Below, one piece after another: positions 22,866 through 34,654 of a stretch of DNA of 64,000 nt. Source of the DNA: Salticus scenicus (Eukaryota; Arthropoda; Arachnida; Araneae; Salticidae); contig OZ005656.1 of assembly GCA_963930645.1 (NCBI GenBank), positions 193,059,479 through 193,123,478 on the forward strand. Reading direction: 5' to 3'. Numbering within the stretch: the stretch's first letter is position 1; each line of letters starts with the position of its first letter. Position numbers and translations under genes: made by a program. The notes under the pieces are model-generated. The model made no database searches. It saw nothing but the letters and a program-made list of their open reading frames with translations, and was not told the origin of the DNA.

Positions 22866-24554
22866 TTCAGTAGCGTTAAATAAAATATCGTGTAATATAT
22901 GGAGAAAAATACTCAAACACTTTATTATGGTTTTATCTCTTTTGTTTTCTAACAACTCCTCCTTCTTTACTTTATCTACAAAACTGTTAATTACTCAATG
23001 TTCGGAAAGTCGAGTGGAGTCACTCTAGATTTTTTTCTATAAAATTGGGCTATTTAAATAATATGTGTTTAAATGCCGTTATAATATATATAGTTTCACT
23101 TGTTACGTGGTTACAAATTTAAAATATCTATTTATAAAATTTAGTCACAATATTTTTTTTTTTTTTTTTCAAAATTAATTAATGATAAATTTTATGGGAA
23201 TTGGGTTTTGCGGCTAAGTATTGCTGACGTTTTAGGTAGTGCAATTACTGAATAAAATTAAGAAAACAAAGCTATGAAAAATTGTATGCCCCTTTCGTTC
23301 AACCACGTAATTATATTTTTAAAAGATTGACTTTTTCCCCTTCACTTTTTCCAACTATCATAACCATCCAAAATATTTCGAAAGATTAATATATATATAA
23401 AGTTGCGTACTCGGGGTTAGTGAAATATCTGTGAACGAAAGGAGAACCTTGCAGAGGCTTAAAAGATTTTTTTTTATAGAATATTCTAGAAGATTACAGT
23501 TCTGTGAACCAAGTGTCATTTTCAATTTCACTAGAAAACACAGCTTAAATAACACATGATATCATGAAAATCACAGTATAAACAGTACTATACCAATAAC
23601 ACACAGCAATAGGCTGCAATCAAACAGTAGCAAGAGTCCCAGTGAGTAAGTTCTTCACAGTAAGCCGTTTGGCGTGAAACTGACTTTCCCTGTCCGCAAT
23701 GCAATTGACTTATATACCCTCGTGTGATATGAGTATTTATCAGTAACTTCTGTAATAATCAACTTACCGCTTAGACATTCAGTATATCAATAATAAAAAT
23801 ATCCTTATCAAAACCGTCAAAAATGTAGCCAAGGAACGATAAAGTCTCCAAATTTGGCGTCAAGGGCATTACCTGCCATGGTGAAAGTGAAACTTTTTAA
23901 TGGGATGTTAATGGAAAATTAGCTATTTTAACACCTAGACAAGCTAAAAATCCACAAAATTTGCATTTTATAACCTCACTAAGTCTCTTTTAATGAAATT
24001 GCATAAATAATAATGATAATAATAATAATAAATCTGCTACTATTTACAAATTCGTAACAGTATATAGCTTTTTCTAATACAATGTTCGATTTTACTATTT
24101 TTTTTTTACCTATTTTTATGGTAGAGAAAGTATTGCGTTAGGGTCAAATTTTCGAAATTGAATTTTTGTTATATTTACACGTTTTGAGGTCTGTTTCGGA
24201 TTTCCCTTACTTATGTAGAACCTTGTAGCGCCCTCCTGCGAGAGGAGCCGTAATTAGTTATCTTTTGAACAGCGATCCGCTGTGGACCATGGTGGCTTTC
24301 CACAACATTTACTTCCAATATCTGCGTGATAATGGTGCACTGATTCTTTAATTCTGTTGTGCTATGGAACACACATCTATTTAAAACTGCATAGGGAGTG
24401 TAAATATTTCAATATGTCATTAAATATCACATACTGATTAATTCAGTTTTTTATTCACGAACCAGATACGATACAGTGCACCATATTACAAGGTCTTTTG
24501 AGTCGCGAAAACAGGTTTTTAGCGGTGGGAGTCTGTATGTTCATGTGTCTGTGC
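22866..24554. other. Non-coding, last part of block I and private flank
   Basis: 22,866-24,293 is nearly identical to 52,986-54,424. A short element-like motif AGAGAAAGTATTG...TTTACACGTTTTGAG at 24,124-24,190 also occurs at 21,912-21,980. From 24,294 (TTTCCACAACATTTAC) the sequence is unique to this side of the duplication junction. No gene is seen. Confidence 0.5.
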
Positions 24555-24752
24555 AGGGTTGCGAACATTTTAATTTATTCCGGAGCATTTTTAGCCCTGT
24601 GTTTATTTCGCACCACTTTTATTTTAAGAGTAATTTTTTCCCTTATTTTGTCGTAGTTATATATTATAGAAAAATTTTCTATAAATAAAGTGGTGCAAAA
24701 TAAAGGCGAATCTAAAAATACTCCGGAATAAATTCAAATGTTAGCAGCCATG
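24555..24752. mobile_element. Palindromic MITE (ACATTTTAATTTATTCCGGAG family)
   Basis: The arms CATTTTAATTTATTCCGGAG and CTCCGGAATAAATTCAAATG are inverted repeats, with CACCACTTTTATTTTAAGAG against ATAAAGTGGTGCAAAATAAA in the inner arms. Its closest relative is at 60893-61079. It belongs to the same broad family as the chain units, sharing the inner CACCACTTTATTTT/AGAG motif. Confidence 0.8.
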
Positions 24753-25220
24753 TCTGTATGTCCATCTGTATGTTATTAGCATATCTCGAGAACAATTAAC
24801 AGTAGAAAATGAAAACTCGGTATTCTAATCTATATCGTATAGAGATGTTACACTAAACTTTTCGTTGAAGTCAGGCAAATGTACAGGAGTATCCAAAAGA
24901 ATTCAAATATATGACATCTATGAAGGAAATTGCAAGTAAGTAGAGTTTTACATTTATTGGCTGCACTAAACCAAATGAAATGAATACATATTATTATAGA
25001 CGTCAAAGCATGTTTCATGTAGAACATGGTACAAAAATCATTCACCGTCCATTTACAGGACTACACAAAAATCTAGAATAGAGTAGAATAATACATGGAA
25101 GGGCATTTCTGTTTCTGTTGTACAACGTGCTGTTATTAATATAGAAATATACTTAAGTGCGCAATGTGGTGTGTACATAATTTTTAGATTTACAGGACTG
25201 CCATTAATTCAGAGAAAATA

Positions 25221-25257
<37 letters not shown>

Positions 25258-25579
25258 CATTGTTATTATTTTATTTATTTATTTAATTTTTGTAATTAGT
25301 GGAAGTGCTTCACTATAATATTTTACCATGTGCAGAAAAACATCCATGGGGTAAATAAAATATTTTTTAAACTAAATATTTAGTGTTTGTATTTTGTTTA
25401 TTTACACTTTTGAGATTCTCTGAATACTGAAATCACGTTTTTAACATTTAATCTTTGTCTATGTCTTTTGTCAGAATAACTTTAAAAAAAAATAGTAATA
25501 ACAATAATAATAATAATAATAATAATAATTTCAAACAGTTCAAATGTTATATTTTGAAGTTAATATAAGGCTTTCTTTC

Positions 25580-25612
<33 letters not shown>

Positions 25613-26316
25613 AATATAGAAGTTGGTAATTTTCTAGGAATTGTACGGGTAAAAATTGTCTGAATAATTTAGAATAAACTTTTAAATTTAGTAACAGCAT
25701 TTGAATTAATTTTAAATGTAATTATTTTTAAAAGTACAACATTGAAACAGGGGATTGAGAGGTCGTAACTCCCCCCCCCCCTCCCATATACAGAATTATT
25801 TGTCAAAAGAAGCTTTTCCGAAGCCTACTTTAAATTGTTTTTAACGAATTTTTATATAAGAGTACTCTCTATCACATCCCTTAATTTTCAATCTTTCTGT
25901 CTTCATGGTATTGAATTTCAGGGTAAGAGAAAGCCGTGTTGGCGCCACACCAGATTAGTTAATTTTATGGAAAAATCCATAATCGATAGAATGAGAAATT
26001 TATAATTACTATGCATAACATCTTTGAAAGTACTTCTAAAAAACGTAGACAAATTTATAAATTATTAAAACTTTGAAAACTGCAGTAATTTTATTTAATA
26101 TTCTTCTTCCTTAGCTTTAAATCTCAGATGTTTTCATGGTATGAATTACTCTGTTAATATATATATATATATTAAGGGATTTTCTCAAATTAAAGGATTT
26201 TCTTGGCAGCAAACATCCAAATAAACTCTTTAAAAATTATATTCACCTTTTACATAAAATAAATAAATAAATAAAATAAAAATAACTTAAATTTATTTGT
26301 TTTATCCTTTCGAAAA

Positions 26317-26347
<31 letters not shown>

Positions 26348-26403
26348 AATCTCTTGAAAAATAATTTAAATTGTTGATAAATTTTATCTTATTTAAAGAA
26401 CAG
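24753..26403. other. AT-rich non-coding with microsatellites
   Basis: Contains a T run of about 30 (25,226-25,255), an (AAT)n run (25,503-25,530), a TTTTC run (25,576-25,600), an (AAAT)n run (26,264-26,347) and a TATATATA run. The motif TTTCAGGGTAAGAGAAAGCCGTG (25,917-25,940) resembles CAGGGTAAGAGAAAATCGTG inside the Helitron at 62,562, so part of 25,860-26,100 may be a Helitron remnant. No open frames are supported. Confidence 0.4.
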
Positions 26404-26412
26404 TTTAGGCAA

Positions 26413-26637
26413 AGGGGAGAGTGGGGATGAATGGGACATTTTTCATGTTTTTATTGATAACGTTGACCATATGTAATTCAGAATTTTGTAACATGGCTCA
26501 TAAGTACACTTCAGTAATTAGTTACATATAAACATACTAACTTCAAAAAAATGTTATCATATTTAATTAATAATATTTTCTTTTTGTATGCATGTGCATT
26601 GTCCCATTCATCCCCACTTATGGGATGAATGGGACAG
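26413..26637. mobile_element. GGGGAGAGTGGGGATGAATGGGAC repeat-box element (boundaries uncertain)
   Basis: It begins with GGGGAGAGTGGGGATGAATG. After about 170 bp it shows the inverted TTGTCCCATTCATCCCCAC, followed at once by the direct ATGGGATGAATGGGACAGG. The box GGGATGAATGGGACA thus occurs in both orientations. The layout (GGGGAGA end plus repeated short boxes) is like that of the 1-kb element at 31,833, whose boxes are CCCTAGGTACA. A matching distal end was not identified, so the true length is unknown. Confidence 0.5.
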
Positions 26638-27016
26638 GACTGGAATCAACAAATAAATTAAAATAAAATGAAAAGTAAATAATTTTTTTAAATTAAATTG
26701 GTTTATGTGATTTTATTAAAAACTATGAACTTACTGAAATTAATATAAACTGATGTATTGACTCAAATTAACATCAAAAGGCAAAAGTCGTTACATTCGC
26801 ACAGTTCCTAGAGCTCTAACAAGGGAAGTATGAATCGGTAAAATTGCTATTTTAACCAAACCAAACTTAAATTAAAGAGCATGGTCGAAAACATTGGGTA
26901 CAGTACAAATTTGCTGCGACAACTCCCATGGGGGCGAGAAAGACCCCCCTAATTGTTTTAGTCATTTCTATAAAAGACCCCCCCCCCCCCCAAAAAAAAA
27001 AAAAAAAAAAAAAACA

Positions 27017-27085
27017 CGGATGGTGCAGTGGTAGCGTTCTTGACTTCTGATACGGAAGTCTGGGATCGAGTCCCCACTAGGGCGT
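27017..27085 (+). pseudogene. tRNA-like sequence (degenerate or SINE head)
   Basis: TGGTGCAGTGGTAGCG resembles a D arm/A box. GACTTCTGATACGGAAGTC gives a 6-bp stem with a 7-base loop in the anticodon-arm position. GGGATCGAGTCCC gives a T-arm-like stem-loop/B box. The acceptor ends (GGATGG... / ...CACTAGGG) do not pair well, so it is unlikely to be a working tRNA. It follows directly on a C/A homopolymer tract. Confidence 0.5.
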
Positions 27086-27697
27086 TTTGTATTTTAATTT
27101 TTTATTTCAATAAGGTATTTAATTTTTCCATTTTTAATTAAATTATATCATTATTTTAAGAGAAAATATTATAACAAAACAAGTAACTATTTGACGTCAC
27201 ATTTAACTTTAATTTCAAATATTTCTTTAAACAACCGTCAAATTTGGTGCTGTCGGAAGAAATGATAATAATATTGAACACAATAACAAATTTTCTCAAA
27301 ATGATTTTACTAATTTATAATTAGTTTACATCTCAAAAACTTCAAAATCTGTGTAAATATGAATTTTATAAATCTAGTAATCTCGACGAAAAGCCAAATA
27401 TTTAACAAAATGTTCGTGATACACAATAATTGAAGGTGAACAAAATTGTAATTCATATAATTGTGATCAATCTTTTTATATTTCTTGTTCTAATTGTGAA
27501 AAATACTTATGGTTTCATAATTTTTCTACTTTTAATCATAATTCTTATAAATTAGAAACTATATTTGTAGCTTTAAACATGACTTTCTTTTTTATAAATA
27601 AGGAAATAAATATATAGTTTTCTTAAATTCATGGTCAATACGTTATTAATTGAAATATGCAAAAAAATAAATAAATAAATATATATATATATATATA
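27086..27697. other. AT-rich non-coding flank of the Helitron
   Basis: No gene or element was recognised. It ends in an (AAAT)n/(TA)n tract that serves as the Helitron insertion target. Confidence 0.5.
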
Positions 27698-29349
27698 CTA
27701 GCAGGCAGCGCCCGCTTCTCTGGTCCCTATTTTTAAATGAATCACTGTAATGAATTCTTAAAATTCCATTAATTTTTGTCACGTGAAAAAAAAAAGAGAA
27801 ACAAAATCTGAGTAGGAAAAATGTCGCACCGGGTTCTCACTGCCTTCGGAAAAAATTCCCAAAAGGCTCTAACCCTTATTTCTATTATTTTCCCACTTCG
27901 CCCCCCCCCCTCCTGTCTATCCTAATAATTTTACAAATTTGAAAATATCCGCAATCGATTTGTAAGTATCAAAAACCTCTATGCACCAGTTTTGAACGAT
28001 ATATCTCTTTTTATTTTTTTGCCGCTCTACTTCCCCCCCCCTTCCCTCCCAATAATTTTAAAAATTCGAAACTATCCGTAATCGATTTGTTGGTATTGGA
28101 AACCTCTATGTACCAATTTTTAATGATCTAACTCTATTTTCTTTTTTTTTTGCCCCTCTGCCCCCCCTTCCCGGCCCTCCTAATAACTTTACACTTTCGA
28201 AAATATCTCCATTCGACTTGCAGGCCTCTAAAACCTATCTGTACAAATTTTGAACGGCCTTACTGTATTTCTATTTGTCTTTGACCATAGCCCCCCCCTT
28301 CCCGCCCCACCTAATAATTTTAAAAATTCGAAAATATCCGCAATCGATTTGTAAGTATCGAAAACATCTATATACCAATTTTGAACGATCTAACTCTATT
28401 TTTATTTTTTTGCCCCCCCCCTCTCCCCACCCCCTTTCCCGGCCCTCCTAATAACTTTACACTTTCGAAAATATCCCCATTCGACTTGCAGGCATCTAAA
28501 ACCTATCTGTACCAATTTTGAACGGCCTAACTGCATTTATATTTGTTTTTGCCCCATAGCCCCCCCTTCCCGCCCCACCCCCTTCCCGCCCCTCCTAATA
28601 ATTTTACAAATTCGAAAATATCCGAAATCGATTTGTAGGTATCGAAAACCTCTATATACCAATTTTGAACGATCTAACTCTATTTTTATTTTTTGCCCCC
28701 CTCTCCCCTCCCCCCTTCCTGCCCCTCCTAATAACTTTACAAAATCGAAAATATCCTCATTCGACTTGCAGGCCTCTGAAACCTATCTGTATCAATTTTG
28801 AAAGCCCTAACTGTATTTCTATTTGTTTTTGCCCCTTAGCCCCCTCCCCCCCCCCCTGCTGCCCCACCTGGGGGCTGAATTTCTAAAATTCCAGAAATTG
28901 GTTTTTAGATATTTGCATTAGCAATATTTTAGAGCAAAAATTTCACGCATATCTATTTTTTTTGTTTGAGATATATAGGATTATGCGAAATCACGTTTTA
29001 CGCATGTGAAATCACGTTTTGCCCCCCCGCCCCCCTTGGGGACCGAATTTTGAAAATTCCAGAAATTGGTTTATTGACATTTGTATAAGCTATATTTTAA
29101 AGCAAAAATTTTACGGATATCTGTTTTTTTGTTTGAGATATGAAGGATTTTGTGAAATCACGTTTTGCCGCCCCTCCCCCCCATTGGGGGGCGAATTTTG
29201 TACAATCGCTTCTTAGTGGATGCCTACGTCATAGAAAGAACATTGTCACAAAATTTCATGCTTCTAGGTCCAGGGGTTTGGTCTGGGCGTTGATAGATCA
29301 CCCCCTCACTCACTCACTCACTCAGGAAGTGTTCTTTTATATATATAGA
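27698..29349 (-). mobile_element. Non-autonomous Helitron (1.65 kb) with internal minisatellite
   Basis: Read on the minus strand it starts TCTATATATATAAAAGAACA and ends in the hairpin GCGGGCGCTGCCTGC followed by TAG, giving a CTAG terminus. It lies between A and T with no duplication. TC...CTRR ends, a hairpin about ten bases from the 3' end and A/T insertion are the Helitron hallmarks. It has no Rep/helicase reading frame. The interior is a minisatellite (27,895-28,865) and a second repeat of about 140 bp (28,870-29,215, GAAAATTCCAGAAATTGGTTT ... GTGAAATCACGTTTTGC). Its 5' end touches the left breakpoint of block II. Confidence 0.85.
27895..28865. repeat. Minisatellite of alternating A/B units inside the Helitron
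   Basis: Seven or so units of 120-150 bp start near CCCCTCCTAATAA(T/C)TTTAC. Two subtypes alternate: A has ATCCGCAATCGATTTGTAAG (27,945, 28,075, 28,335, 28,620), while B has ATTCGACTTGCAGGC (28,212, 28,480, 28,760). From 28,047 the order is A-B-A-B-A-B, so the higher-order period is about 270-280 bp. C-rich linkers (CCCCCCTTCCCGCCCC) separate the units. Confidence 0.8.
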
Positions 29350-29664
29350 TATAACGTGAATCTATGTCAGCGGTTGCGAAAGTGTTAAATTTAGCTTAAT
29401 CTATAGCTTAACTATAGGGAAAGCTAAAACTATAGGGACTAAAGCTTAAACTACAGTCCCAATGAAGTCCTGTAGTCAATCTAAGCTATATTGAGGATTT
29501 TTTTATGGGACTTAAAAGTCCAGGTGGAATACAAAGGTTAATTCAGTTTTTAAGTATAGAATGGCAAAATGGTCACCACGCTTCATTTATAGGTGGTAGA
29601 AATGTTTTCGTTAATTATAAATTATGCTATAAATATTGAAAAAATAGTGAGAAGCACAGAGCAT

Positions 29665-30048
29665 CTAAATAGCCAAGAACACGAACAAGCAGATACAAAA
29701 TTAGTATTTAATGTTTGCTAATTGAATTTTGATGTAAATGTCACTATAAGATTCTTTGATACCGATATTTTCGTTATATTAGTAGGAAATATTATGTATA
29801 TTCAAAGTAAGTTGAAAATACATATCCTGCTTGGAACAGGAAACAGCCAAATGTATGTGAATGTGATTAAATTATATGCAGCTCTAGGTCAAAATTTATG
29901 TGCATCGTTTCCCGGATTCCATGCTTTCACTAAATACGACTTTAATCCTGCCTTTTATAGAAAAGGGGAAAAAAAGCCATTTGATTTGTTTCGAAAATCC
30001 TCAATCTACATCAAGGTATTTACTGACATTCTGATGACTGTAATTTAG
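29665..30048 (+). pseudogene. C-terminal-half fragment of the multicopy ORF family (block II copy)
   Basis: Reads HLNSQEHEQADTKLVFNVC, a TAA at 29719-29721, then NFDVNVTIRFFDTDIFVILV, LLGTGNSQ, KLYAALGQNLCASFPGFHAF and YDFNPAFYRKGEKKPFDLF, ending at a TAG at 30,046-30,048. It keeps the DTD and HAFT blocks that are frame-broken in the block I copy. Only one nonsense codon interrupts the part visible here. Confidence 0.6.
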
Positions 30049-30359
30049 GTGAACTGCAATGTACAATAGAAGAATCCGTTTATAAAATGTATCATCTAAA
30101 AACCATTTTTGACATCAATTTAGCAACAGTTGCGATATTTCAAAAAATTACAAAATGAACCGATAAAAAAAAGATAAATTCACTTTGAAATTAACGATTG
30201 ATAGCGCAACATATTCTCTATGGTAACATGTATATAACTGAAAGAAGGCAAAAAGAACATTTACGTTCAATATATATTTCTAATTTCTGGAGTAATGCAT
30301 ATAACTCTAATGGATCGATTTTATCACCGCTGGATTAAGGATGGGAACTAAAAGAAAGT

Positions 30360-31375
30360 AAAGGCAAAGTGATTTGCAAAGTGATCACTACGCTTCATTT
30401 ATAGGTGAGAGAAGCGTTTTCGTTAATTATAAATCATGCTATAAATATTTGAAAGAAATGAACGAATAGAGAGAAGCACAGACCACCTGGATAGCCAAGA
30501 ACACAAAAAAGCAGATACAAAAATAGTTTTTCATGTTTGCCAATTGAATTTTGATGCAAATGTCACTATAAGATGATCCTGATACCGATATTTCGGCTAT
30601 ATTACTAGGAAGTATGATGCATATCCAAAGTAATTTCAAAAGACATATCCTGCTTGGAACTGGAAATAGCCAAAGGAATGTGAATGTGACTAAATTACAT
30701 GTAGCTCTAGGTTAAATTTTGTGTGGATCGTTTCCCGGGTTTAATGCACGGGTTTTTACTACAGTGTAAAAAAAAAAAAAAAAAAATCCCGTAAGATTAC
30801 GGGGAAAGCCCGGCAGCAGAGATTCCAGATATAGCCCGTAAAAAAACATTTGTTTTACGGGTAAAATGTTTTTTTACAGGCATGTAACATAATTTAAGGT
30901 TATATACTTGATTTACGGTTTTTATAGAGTGGATGCTACTTTAATCCTGCTTTTTTTTTTTTAGAAAATCCTGCCTTTTAAAGGCCATTTGATTTGTTAA
31001 GAAAATCCTTAACCTACTTCAAGGCATTCACTGACTTATCCAATTCTGATGATTATAATTTAAATAAACTGCAATGTAATAGAAGAATTCGTTTGTAAAT
31101 AGTATAATCCAAAAAGCATTGTTGACGTCAATTCAGCAAGAGTTGCGATATTTGAAAAAATATACAAAATGAAAAAAAAAGAAAAAAAAAAAATAGATAA
31201 ATTCACTTTGAAGTCAACGCTTGATGGCGCAACATTTCCTCCGTGTAAATCTCAAATATGGCAAAACATTTTATGTTCAGTGTATATTTCAAATTTGTAG
31301 AGTAATGCATATAACTCCAATCCATTAACTTTATCACCAGTAGATTATGGATTGGAACTAAATGAAAGTAAATGT
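30360..31375 (+). pseudogene. Tandem third copy of the family fragment, more decayed and interrupted
   Basis: The sequence from CACTACGCTTCATTTATAGG onward repeats 29,575-30,360. It includes the AGCCAAGAACACAAAAAAGC region, CATATCCTGCTTGGAACTGG and, past an insertion at 30760-30931, TAATCCTGCTTTTTT ... GATTTGTTAAGAAAATCCTT. Many indels remove any frame. Block I lacks this unit, so it is a local tandem duplication of about 1 kb within block II. Confidence 0.6.
30760..30931. mobile_element. Small TIR element, ACAGTGTAAAAA / TTTTTATAGAGTG ends
   Basis: It interrupts the pseudogene at the place where sister copies read TTTCACT...ACGACTTTAATCC. The ends ACAGTGTAAAAAAA and TTTTTATAGAGTG are imperfect inverted repeats. 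The interior has inverted CCCGTAAGATTACGGG and CCCGTAAA...TTTACGGG motifs. Target duplication is not clear. Confidence 0.5.
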
Positions 31376-31832
31376 TGTTTTAAATGGTTTGATGGAGATC
31401 AAATTCCATCAACCATTAGCAGTATAACAAACATCGTCGGAGATTCTACAGTCATTTTTAAAATAATTTTTTCATGTGTCTGTAATAAATATGTAATTAA
31501 ACGTTGATATTTTTTTTAATGAAGTTTTTTTCTTTTCATAAAAACCTTAAAGATACTGAAACTATAAAAGAAAAACAAGACAGCTATGACGGAGACCTTC
31601 ATTTAAAAATAAATATTTCACAGAGTTCAGAAGAAGAGTGTGAATCTGTGTTTTTAGCAGATTTCCGTGCTATATAAATATATTTTTTCATCAGTTTTTA
31701 AATTTTTGACTAATTTATGCATTAAATTGTTAATCTTTAAACTGAAAATATATTGTTAGCGTGATTTAATTACATATTTATATTTTTTAATTTTATTTAA
31801 TTTTTATTTTTTACGTAATAGTGAATATATAT

Positions 31833-32848
31833 AGGGGAGACCCGTGTACCTAGGGCCATGATGTACCTAGGGCCACCTCACTTTATTTGAATAATATTTA
31901 GTTTTAAGTTTTAATACTCAATTGAGCAAGTAACAACACCAACTGCTACTTTTGCAACTACTTTATAACCTTTGAGGAGAAAAATTTGACAAATTACATG
32001 TTGAAAAAGAATTTACATGGTTTGAAGTAAAATTTTGCATCTCATCTTCTTTGCTAATTTAGAAAGATAAGTCAAATATTTTTCTTTCATTTCTAGTGTA
32101 TAATTGTGCTTCTTATATTGAGTAATAAATGAGATATTTAATTAGTCCTCTATGCATGTGGGTTTTTTAGTTGAAGGCATTTTGAATAAAGTTACCAAAA
32201 CTTGTACCTAGGGCCACATACCTGCCTTGTACCTAGGGCCATATATGGCCCTGGATTACTTGATAATGTTTATTTTACAAAATAGATGTTTATATGCTTA
32301 TTTTCTATTCATTACGAAGAGAATGTCCCTAGGTAAATTGAGGCCCTAGGTACAATGAGGTCTGGCCCTAGGTACGATGTGGTCTGGCCCTAGGTACAAT
32401 GTGGTCTGACCCTAGGTACAATGAGCGTGTTGTACTTAGAGCATTGTCTGAAGTTTACTTAAAAACCTTCTATTTGTTGGAATTTATTATTTGAAGTGTT
32501 TATATGAATTTCAATTAAAAATAATTAGTCCTAAAGTTATGCACATATCAGTTTCATGACTTTTAACAGGACAGGGGCTCTGTTTTTGGGCATTGAAAAA
32601 AAGCGGCCCTAGGTAAAATGAGGTCTGGCCCCAGTTGTAATGAGGGTGTTGTACCTAGGGCCATGAGTGAAGTTTATTTAAAAACCTTCTATTTGTTGCA
32701 ATTTATTATTTTACGTATTTATATTAATATCAATTGGAAGTAATTAGTCTTAAAGATATGTACATATCAGTTTAATGATTTTAAACAGGGCAAGGGTTCT
32801 GTTTTTGGGCATTGGTAAAAATCGACCCTAGGTACACGGGTCTCCCCT
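31833..32848. mobile_element. 1.0-kb element with GGGGAGACCCGTGTACCTAG ends and repeated CCCTAGGTACA boxes
   Basis: The ends AGGGGAGACCCGTGTACCTAG and GGTACACGGGTCTCCCCT are inverted repeats of about 25 bp. The equivalent place in block I (about 3,975) is uninterrupted (GTGAATATATATATTTGC). The box CCTAGGTACA, or its complement TGTACCTAGGGCC, occurs at least ten times: about 31,850, 31,866, 32,204, 32,229 and 32,327, a direct array at 32,345-32,425 (CCCTAGGTACAATG(A/T)GGTCTG), then 32,610-32,660 and 32,825. No protein is encoded. Superfamily unknown. Confidence 0.8.
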
Positions 32849-32855
32849 ATGTATG

Positions 32856-32892
<37 letters not shown>

Positions 32893-33810
32893 ATGGCAGA
32901 ATTGAGATAATTGTAATACATTAAAATATCATTAAAGTTGAGTAAATATTTTACGATTAATTTATTATTAAACAGAAGATATATAATATCTTCTGTTTAA
33001 TAATAAATTTCATCTCAGAACAGGGTAGAAGTAGTCAGTTTACCCATGTAAATTAGTGGATTGCGCTCGGTTTTTCTACCCTCAGCTGACGATCTATCCA
33101 TCACTACCGAAGCAGCTCACGTTCACTTTCCTACTATTTGATGTATGAAGAATTAATTTTATATATAAGTATCGTGCGGTATAAAATAACTCTATTTTTT
33201 AGGATATTTTGCAGTTTCGGCCTAGCGACTGGCGCATAATCCACTACTTTCCAGGTGACTGACGGTTATTTTCTTATTGTATATTGTATTAATAATCCCT
33301 AAACTAAGTTTAGATCGGTATAACATAACTTTAAAATATACTTTTTTTACGACTTTGACCCCTCTAATTGCTACCTCCACCGCTACTGGAGTAGCTGGAG
33401 GTCGGATGTCTGATGAGGGACGGAAGAACAAACATTGGTATAATTATCGATCGGTACAAAATAGTAGACCTATTTGTAGCGCTTCCTCCCGTAGTGATAG
33501 TAATATGGTTTTTGTTAACTGTAAATAAATATTGATGAAAGCCTTTATGATAGTCTCCTTACACACTTTTAAGATAATTCACGAAGTACGTTTTGAAATA
33601 TATGACAAATTGTTCGAAATCGAAAGTCTCCAGTTATTTATTATGAAAATGTAGAAATATATAAAAATATTCCGCCAGCTTTTATTTATTTATTTATTTA
33701 TTTTATTGAAATACTTGTCTTGAAGGCTATTTTTCTTGTTCTATAATCATGATCGCAAATTTGCGAGAATTTCGCTGCAAATAACGTATTGCGGAAAAAA
33801 AAGGTATTTA
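32849..33810. other. Shared non-coding stretch
   Basis: Matches 3,975-4,929. It starts with a GTAT/(AT)n microsatellite (32,849-32,890). It includes a small private palindrome TTTATTATTAAACAGAAGAT ... ATCTTCTGTTTAATAATAAA (32,960-33,008) and a (TTTA)n run at about 33,681-33,705. Short open frames on both strands (33,222-33,528) are not conserved at 4,410-4,640. No gene. Confidence 0.5.
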
Positions 33811-33818
33811 CAGTCAAC

Positions 33819-33849
<31 letters not shown>

Positions 33850-34654
33850 TCACTCCTCCACCCTATTTTACCGTAAATTATCGTAGGAACATGCGGCTGG
33901 TACCTATCGATCTATAATAACATCTAGTTTTTAATGGTGTAGGTAGATTTTGCTTAAGGGGTCATCAACATATTAAAACAGATATCAACTTTATTTTTTT
34001 TGTATGACAACCCCTACTTTTGACCTCATATTCAGATTTCTGAGATCAAGGCGGTTAGGAAAACATACCTATTTATGTACTTTAAGTCAATTCTAAATGC
34101 ACGATGTCAAATTATGCACGAAAATGTATTAGGGTATACATTTAAAAACAATAAATCGTGATCTAACACAACATATACATTATTTATTAAATTTTACGCC
34201 GGAAAAAATTACAAAAATAATAATTGTAATGAAAAAAAAAAAAAAAAGAAGAAGAAGCTAATTCGCAAAACGCTCTCTGTTATTTCATGAAATAAAAATA
34301 TTTTATTGGTTTATATTTATTAGACATTGAAAAGTTAAATGCATCACTTCATACGAAAATGATTAAATAGTTTGAGACATATGAAACCTAGGATGTTACA
34401 TTACAGAAATCTAGATACCAATATAACAGAATAATAGTAATCCTATAAAAGCGGTCAAAAAAAAAAAGTGTTTATTTTGTAAGAAAAAGGATTATCTACT
34501 TCTGTTGAGTATATTTTTATTTTATCCAGTAAGCACCGCATGAAAGTGTTACTATAAAGTTTTACATTTATTTTAGGCGTACAAACCAACAACATATAAT
34601 ATACAAAAATATAGATAACAATATTTAAGCTAAAATCTGAGAAAGGATGTTTAA

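Larger units (their letters stand above)
1985..24293 (+). repeat. Segmental duplication block I
   Basis: This stretch is collinear with block II (29,354-54,424) in the same orientation. Anchors are the TTTAGCTTAATCTATAGC run (2,019 / 29,389), the pseudogene fragments, the AGCAGCTGAC/GATCTATCC region (about 4,190 / 33,085), the large inverted-repeat element (4,930 / 33,811), the MITE chain (9,650 / 37,560), the CA microsatellite (18,007 / 48,122), the 173-bp tandem repeats (21,370 / 51,510) and the terminal GATCCGCTGTGGACCATGG shared just before the copies diverge at 24,293 / 54,424. Length differences come from insertions private to one copy. Similarity by eye is roughly 85-93% in the first two thirds and close to 98% over the last 3 kb. 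Confidence 0.9.

Noticed and set aside
27017..27085. Functional tRNA gene
   Set aside because: The anticodon-arm and T-arm fold, but the acceptor stem does not pair and no clear identity emerges. The tRNA-like pieces at 61,895 and 62,663 (minus) fail in the same way.
28665..29216. Proline-rich small proteins encoded in the C-rich stretch
   Set aside because: They are translations of the Helitron minisatellite linkers; there is no start context or conservation.
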